DNA from: Candidatus Thorarchaeota archaeon
GTDB lineage: Archaea; Asgardarchaeota; Thorarchaeia; Thorarchaeales; Thorarchaeaceae
NCBI GenBank assembly: GCA_016839345.1
Contig: JAEOUL010000288.1
Span: forward strand, 1-24,820
Length of the DNA: 24,820 bases
Direction of reading: 5' to 3'
In this document: positions 21,041 through 24,820 of the stretch, piece by piece
Position numbering within the stretch: the stretch's first letter is position 1
Layout of the letters: each line of letters begins with the position of its first letter
The notes under the pieces: model-generated
What the model was told of the DNA's origin: nothing
The model's input: the letters and a program-made list of their open reading frames with translations, nothing else
Databases searched by the model: none
Position numbers and translations under genes: made by a program

Positions 21041-23611
21041 TCACTTCCCTCCTTTCTTCTTTTTAGTGGCATTTTTTCTAGTAGTACCACTCTTCGATTT
21101 TGTCTTCCCTTTTGGCTTAGCGCTCATCTTTGATTTGGGTTTAGATTTTGTTTTTGGTGTTGGTTCCTTCTTGGGTTTCGTACTTCGTTTCTTAGTCTTA
21201 GGTTTGGATATACTGTCCTTGTATCTCTCAGTGACTTCAGCCATTTCGCTCATGATAGTTTGCCATTTCTTACCTTCTCCAGCTGAAACCCATTCGACTC
21301 GAAAACGTTCATCATCGATGTTATTTCTCTTCATCCAACCTCTAATTCTCGGCTCACGCTTCGCCATCCAATGGTTTCCAGTTTGGAAGTGGCAATCTGC
21401 AGGTAGATGACAACCAGAATAGAGAACAGCTCCTGCACCCAGCTCAAACGCCTTTTGAGCGAATCTTGTAGAATAACGTCCTGAACACATTGACCGGATT
21501 ACCCTTGCATTAGTGGGATATTGCATTCGTGAAACGCCTGCGAGATCGGAACCTCGATAGGAACAGAAAGCACAAGCAAAAGCTACAATCTTTTCCTGTG
21601 GCTTTTCAGCCAGAGCAATTTCTATCTGGGCCTCAATCTGCTCACTCGTGAAGTTAGGCATGTATATTGCATCTTGAGGACAGTCTCCTGCACACGTTCC
21701 ACATGCCTGACAGAGGGCTCCCATCACAGTGAACTTGCCAGTACCATCCTGTGAGATTGCTCCATACGGACATCGTTTCTCGCAAGTTCCACATCTGTTG
21801 CATTTTTCCTGCATAATTCGTGCACTGAGGGCTTCTATTGGATATCGACCTTTCTGAAGGATTATTGCTGCACGACCCGCTGCTGCACTTGCTTGAATAA
21901 CAGAATCGCGAATATCCTTAGGACTCTCTGCTCCACCACAGATGAATACTCCAGCTGAGCTTGTATCAACAGGTCTTAGTTTCGGATGTGACTCTATATA
22001 GAAAGAGTCTGCAGTACAGGATATTGGTATTGGAAAATTCCCTGACTGTCCCTCGGCTCCCATGGAGAGTATCACTAGGTCATAGTCAATTAATTCCAGT
22101 TTGTTGTGTGTCGTGTCTTCAACACTCACTCGTAGATTCTTTGTCTTTGGATATTGCTGAATCTCGCCAACTCTTCCACGTACAAATTTTATACCCTCTT
22201 CTCGTGCTTTTAGATACTGATCTTCAAAGTACTTGCCATGCATTCTGAGGTCTTGGTAATAGATTGTCACCTCTGTATCAGGATAGTGTTCTTTGATTAG
22301 TAGAGCACACTTCACTGATTCAGCACAACAGAAATTTGAACAGGCTGGTCTTGTGTCAATGCTACGTGACCCTACACACTGCGCTATTGCGACTGATGTT
22401 GGCTTGGCCAGATCTGAAGGTCTTACAAGCTGGCCTTCTGTAGGTCCAGCTGCATTGATCAGTCTTTCAAACTCAAGAGAAGTGATTACATTGGGATATC
22501 TTCCCCATCCAAGTCGGGGAATCTTCTCTGGATTTGCAGGTTTGAAACCAGTTGCGAGGATGATAACTCCGACTTCAAAGTCTATGTACTTTTCCCTATC
22601 TGAAGATACAATGGCTTCCTGTTCACATCGATCAATACATTTTCCGCAACGAATCAGATCCATTCCAAGGCAGGTATTAGGGTCAATAAAATATGATGAG
22701 GGAACAGCTTGAGGAAATGGAATCTGTATTGCTTTTTGCCACGTTAAGTTCTGATCTGTTCTACTAGGAACATCTACAGGACATACTTCCACACAGTCAC
22801 CACAAGATGTGCATTTGTCAATATCTACGAACCGTGCTCGTTGTTTCACTCGAACATCGAAGTTGCCTACATATCCTGAGATTGTTTCGACCTCTGCCAT
22901 GGTAATGAGATTGATGTTAGGATGTTTAGCCACATCTACCATCTTGGGTCCTAGAATACAAATAGAACAGTCATTCTGAGGAAAGACCTTATCCAAGATG
23001 GCCATAATACCTCCAATGGTTGGCTCTCTCTCAACCAGATTGACCCTAAACCCAGCATCAGCAAGGTCAAGGGCAGCTTGCATACCAGCTACTCCAGCTC
23101 CTACAACTAAGGCTGCTTGAGTGACAGGAACATCTTGTTCTTTCTGGGGCTCTAGTGTTGCAGCCTTTGCAACGGACATAGCAACTAGATCTTTCTCTTT
23201 TTGAGTAGCTGCCGCCGGATTATCGCGATGCACCCAAGAAACGTGCTCGCGGATATTTGCCATGATACAGAGATAGGGATTAAGCCCTGCAGCTTTCACA
23301 GCTTTTCTGAATGTATCTTCATGCATTGTTGGGCTGCATGACGCAACAACAACTCGATTGAGGTTATGTTCTTTGATAGCGTCCTCAATCTCTCTTTGTC
23401 CGGGGTCTGCACATGTGTATCGGTTTACTTGCACAAAGACCACACCTGGTAGAGTCTTTGCATACTCAGCCAAATCATCGATGTCTACGACTGCCCCGAT
23501 ATTCTTTCCACACTTACATGGAAATACACCGATGCGCAGTTCTGAATCTGTGGAAACAACTTCAATTTCTGTAGCTTCAGCACTGTTTCCTTTAGGGTCG
23601 CTTGTGGTCAT
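21041..23611 (-). CDS. hdrA: HdrA-MvhD fusion with lysine-rich C-terminal tail
   Basis: Flavin-containing, electron-bifurcating type subunit, 856 residues. Order of parts: N-terminal cluster region with CKCGKN (32-37); FAD-binding Rossmann motif GAGVAGMQAALDLADAG (171-187) and GGIMAILDKVFPQNDCSICI; inserted ferredoxin domain with CTSCGDCVEVCP (267-278) and CGKCIDRCE (322-330); a second FAD part; C-terminal clusters CNRCGTCEKRCP (604-615) and CQACGTCAGDCP (634-645). Residues 675-795 are an MvhD domain (CAFCSYRGSD, MCSGR, GCHLPADCHFQTGN), usually the separate subunit that docks Hdr onto a hydrogenase or formate dehydrogenase. From about 798 the protein ends in a tail in which about two of five residues are Lys. 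It is first in hdrA-hdrC-hdrB. Bifurcation is inferred from the family. Confidence 0.95.
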   Translation of the reverse strand: MTTSDPKGNSAEATEIEVVSTDSELRIGVFPCKCGKNIGAVVDIDDLAEYAKTLPGVVFVQVNRYTCADPGQREIEDAIKEHNLNRVVVASCSPTMHEDTFRKAVKAAGLNPYLCIMANIREHVSWVHRDNPAAATQKEKDLVAMSVAKAATLEPQKEQDVPVTQAALVVGAGVAGMQAALDLADAGFRVNLVEREPTIGGIMAILDKVFPQNDCSICILGPKMVDVAKHPNINLITMAEVETISGYVGNFDVRVKQRARFVDIDKCTSCGDCVEVCPVDVPSRTDQNLTWQKAIQIPFPQAVPSSYFIDPNTCLGMDLIRCGKCIDRCEQEAIVSSDREKYIDFEVGVIILATGFKPANPEKIPRLGWGRYPNVITSLEFERLINAAGPTEGQLVRPSDLAKPTSVAIAQCVGSRSIDTRPACSNFCCAESVKCALLIKEHYPDTEVTIYYQDLRMHGKYFEDQYLKAREEGIKFVRGRVGEIQQYPKTKNLRVSVEDTTHNKLELIDYDLVILSMGAEGQSGNFPIPISCTADSFYIESHPKLRPVDTSSAGVFICGGAESPKDIRDSVIQASAAAGRAAIILQKGRYPIEALSARIMQEKCNRCGTCEKRCPYGAISQDGTGKFTVMGALCQACGTCAGDCPQDAIYMPNFTSEQIEAQIEIALAEKPQEKIVAFACAFCSYRGSDLAGVSRMQYPTNARVIRSMCSGRYSTRFAQKAFELGAGAVLYSGCHLPADCHFQTGNHWMAKREPRIRGWMKRNNIDDERFRVEWVSAGEGKKWQTIMSEMAEVTERYKDSISKPKTKKRSTKPKKEPTPKTKSKPKSKMSAKPKGKTKSKSGTTRKNATKKKKGGK

Positions 23612-23661
23612 GTGAAGGACCTCGTTCTGTAGAACACAACTTGCGAAACTCGGTCAATACT

Positions 23662-23672
23662 CTAAATAAAGG
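23662..23672 (-). promoter_or_regulatory. TATA box of the hdrACB operon
   Basis: Minus-strand CCTTTATTTAG, about 50-60 bases before the hdrA ATG, predicting a leader of about 30 bases that contains GAGGT. The remaining bases between hdrA and GGGP synthase (about 23673-23810) are AT-rich and show nothing else I can name. Confidence 0.5.
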
Positions 23673-23810
23673 TTGAGAATAACTGGCTCAATCTCTTCAC
23701 AACATTTCATTGTCTATCGAGTAATACTATTTTTTAGATCAGTTCTGTCAGAAACTCAGAAAATACGATTTCAAACTGATTGATTCAACTCCTAGAGTTT
23801 CACCAAAAGC

Positions 23811-23820
23811 GTAAAAAGTA
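23811..23820 (+). promoter_or_regulatory. possible TATA box for GGGP synthase
   Basis: GTAAAAAGTA predicts transcription from about 23840. That lies past the ATG at 23833, so the ATG at 23857 is favoured as the start of translation. Confidence 0.35.
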
Positions 23821-23856
23821 CGTCAATAAGGGATGTTTCTATCAGGTGGCTTCAAG

Positions 23857-24630
23857 ATGACTGGCAAGGTTTGGAAGTACATCACTGAGAAGTTAGAGTC
23901 TGAGGGTGCTTGTCATTTCTCCCTCCTCGACCCCGATCCTTTGGCTACAACAATTGAGAATCTTCTAGAGATTGCTACTCTTGCTGAAAAAGCAGGTAGT
24001 GACGCCATAATGATAGGAGGAAGCACAATCTTTGGGCTAATCGATAATGCTGTTGAGAAAATCGGTGAGGTTGTTGACATACCTACGATTTTGTTCCCTG
24101 GGAACATCAGTGGTGTGTCTGAACATGCAGATGCCATGTTCTTCATGTCGTTACTCAATAGCACAAATCCATACTATATCATTGGAGCTCAAGCACTAGC
24201 TGCACCAAAGGTGAAGTTTTCCGGTATTGAGGCTATACCCATGGCTTATCTACTCGTTTCACCTGGAAAGTCAGCAGCTTGGGTTGGTGATGCTAAACCT
24301 TTTCCAAGAGATAAACCCAAACTTCCAGCTATGTATGCGATGGCAGCTGAACTTCTTGGGATGAAGCTTGTTTATCTTGAGGCGGGAAGTGGGGCTGAGG
24401 GTGGTGGAGTCCCTCCTGAGATGATAGGCGATGTATCTCAGTTCATTGACATTCCAGTGATAACAGGGGGTGGTTTCAATGATGAAAAATCAGTGGTCAC
24501 CGCTATTGAAGCAGGAGCTTCGATTGTTGTGCAGGGAACCTATCTGGAAAAACATGTCCAAAAAGATGGAGGCGAGGGTCTAGCAAAGATAGTCAAGGGT
24601 CTCAAGAAAGCAGGCGCCAAGAGAGTTTAA
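23857..24630 (+). CDS. geranylgeranylglyceryl-phosphate synthase
   Basis: Joins geranylgeranyl diphosphate to sn-glycerol-1-phosphate, the first committed step of archaeal ether-lipid synthesis; TIM-barrel enzyme of 257 residues from the chosen start. Family motifs in order: HFSLLDPDP near the N-terminus, DAIMIGGSTIFG, ILFPGNISGVSEHADAMFFM, then IPMAYLLVSPG, LVYLEAGSGA and the phosphate-binding VITGGGFND with ASIVVQGTYLEKH. The length is normal. An in-frame ATG at 23833 would add eight residues and is less likely given the TATA position. It is divergent from hdrA. The presence of this enzyme confirms the archaeal origin of the window. Confidence 0.95.
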   Translation: MTGKVWKYITEKLESEGACHFSLLDPDPLATTIENLLEIATLAEKAGSDAIMIGGSTIFGLIDNAVEKIGEVVDIPTILFPGNISGVSEHADAMFFMSLLNSTNPYYIIGAQALAAPKVKFSGIEAIPMAYLLVSPGKSAAWVGDAKPFPRDKPKLPAMYAMAAELLGMKLVYLEAGSGAEGGGVPPEMIGDVSQFIDIPVITGGGFNDEKSVVTAIEAGASIVVQGTYLEKHVQKDGGEGLAKIVKGLKKAGAKRV

Positions 24631-24633
24631 ATA
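24626..24633 (+). promoter_or_regulatory. TATA box for the Roadblock-like gene
   Basis: TTTAAATA overlaps the stop codon of GGGP synthase and lies about 50 bases before the GTG at 24679, predicting a leader of about 25 bases with GGAG in it. Confidence 0.5.
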
Positions 24634-24678
24634 CTTCGCATCCTTTTTGACTGAAAGACGCCATGGAGATGCGTTATA

Positions 24679-24820
24679 GTGTCCTCAAAAACTGAAATGT
24701 TGAATGAGCTTTTAATCGACTTGAGTCGTGCGTCCCAGGGCAATGTTGAAGCAAGTGCTATCATTTCTAAATCACAGGGACTTACAATCTGTACACATTA
24801 TCCTGAAGGAACAGATGAGG
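24679..24820 (+). CDS. Roadblock/LC7-like protein, 5' part only
   Basis: Cut off by the right edge of the window; 47 codons are present. From GTG the protein begins MSSKTEMLNELLIDLSRASQ, then continues with GNVEASAIISKSQGLTICTH and YPEGTDE. The pattern (helix, then a strand of small and hydrophobic residues with S.SQGL in the place of the usual S.DGL) is that of Roadblock/LC7 domains, which partner small Ras-like GTPases and are very numerous in Asgard archaea. GGAG lies 11 bases before the GTG; the ATG at 24697 is an alternative start. With only the first third visible, the family call is provisional. Confidence 0.6.
   Translation, partial: MSSKTEMLNELLIDLSRASQGNVEASAIISKSQGLTICTHYPEGTDE

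Noticed and set aside
21012..21410. Hydrophobic plus-strand open frame that looks like a membrane protein
   Set aside because: It is opposite the Lys-rich tail of HdrA, whose AAA/AAG codons read as Phe/Leu in antisense.
1..24820. CRISPR arrays, insertion sequences or prophage genes
   Set aside because: No regularly spaced repeats, transposase, integrase or phage structural genes were seen on either strand.

Overview
The window comes from an archaeon. It has archaeal/eukaryotic-type ribosomal proteins (S4e, L19e, L32e), an archaeal adenylate kinase, the RNase P protein Rpp29, and geranylgeranylglyceryl-phosphate synthase, the first committed enzyme of archaeal ether lipids. A truncated Roadblock/LC7-type gene at the right edge and an HdrA-MvhD fusion point towards an Asgard archaeon, perhaps Thorarchaeota-like. 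That placement is an inference from gene content and should be tested by phylogeny. Genes are tightly packed, Shine-Dalgarno (SD) sites are frequent (GGAGG/GAGGTG), and starts include GTG and TTG as well as ATG.

Region 1 (about 1-13975, minus strand) is a long ribosomal protein operon read right to left: L22, S3, L29, Rpp29, S17, L14, L24, S4e, L5, S14, S8, L6, L32e, L19e, L18, S5, L30, a small heat-shock protein (Hsp20), L15, SecY, an alpha/alpha-toroid protein, adenylate kinase and a DUF106/EMC3-like membrane insertase. Many junctions are 1-4 base stop/start overlaps, which suggests translational coupling. Hsp20 and the toroid protein are not standard members of this operon. SecY and adenylate kinase have possible internal promoters. 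S3, L18 and L32e carry long charged extensions. The operon starts at L22 rather than L3. Between a good TATA box and the L22 start lies an apparently structured leader of about 190 nt.

Region 2 (about 13988-17777) holds small, mostly unrecognised genes: a possible winged-helix protein, a zinc-ribbon/winged-helix protein, a 2[4Fe-4S] ferredoxin resembling a 2-oxoacid oxidoreductase delta subunit but without its partners, a coiled-coil protein, a protein with a cyclin-like (TFB-like) segment, a DUF211 protein and a 102-residue protein. Several have clear TATA boxes at the expected distance.

Region 3 (about 17800-23830) is redox and cofactor related: HypD (assembly of the [NiFe]-hydrogenase Fe(CN)2CO group), a MobA-like nucleotidyltransferase, and an hdrA-hdrC-hdrB operon on the minus strand. 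HdrA ends in an MvhD domain, which in other organisms links heterodisulfide reductase to a hydrogenase or formate dehydrogenase, and then in a very lysine-rich tail. HypD implies that the genome encodes a [NiFe] hydrogenase elsewhere, a plausible partner for this Hdr complex.

Region 4 (about 23833-24820) holds GGGP synthase and the 5' end of the Roadblock-like gene. I see no rRNA, tRNA, CRISPR, insertion sequence or prophage.
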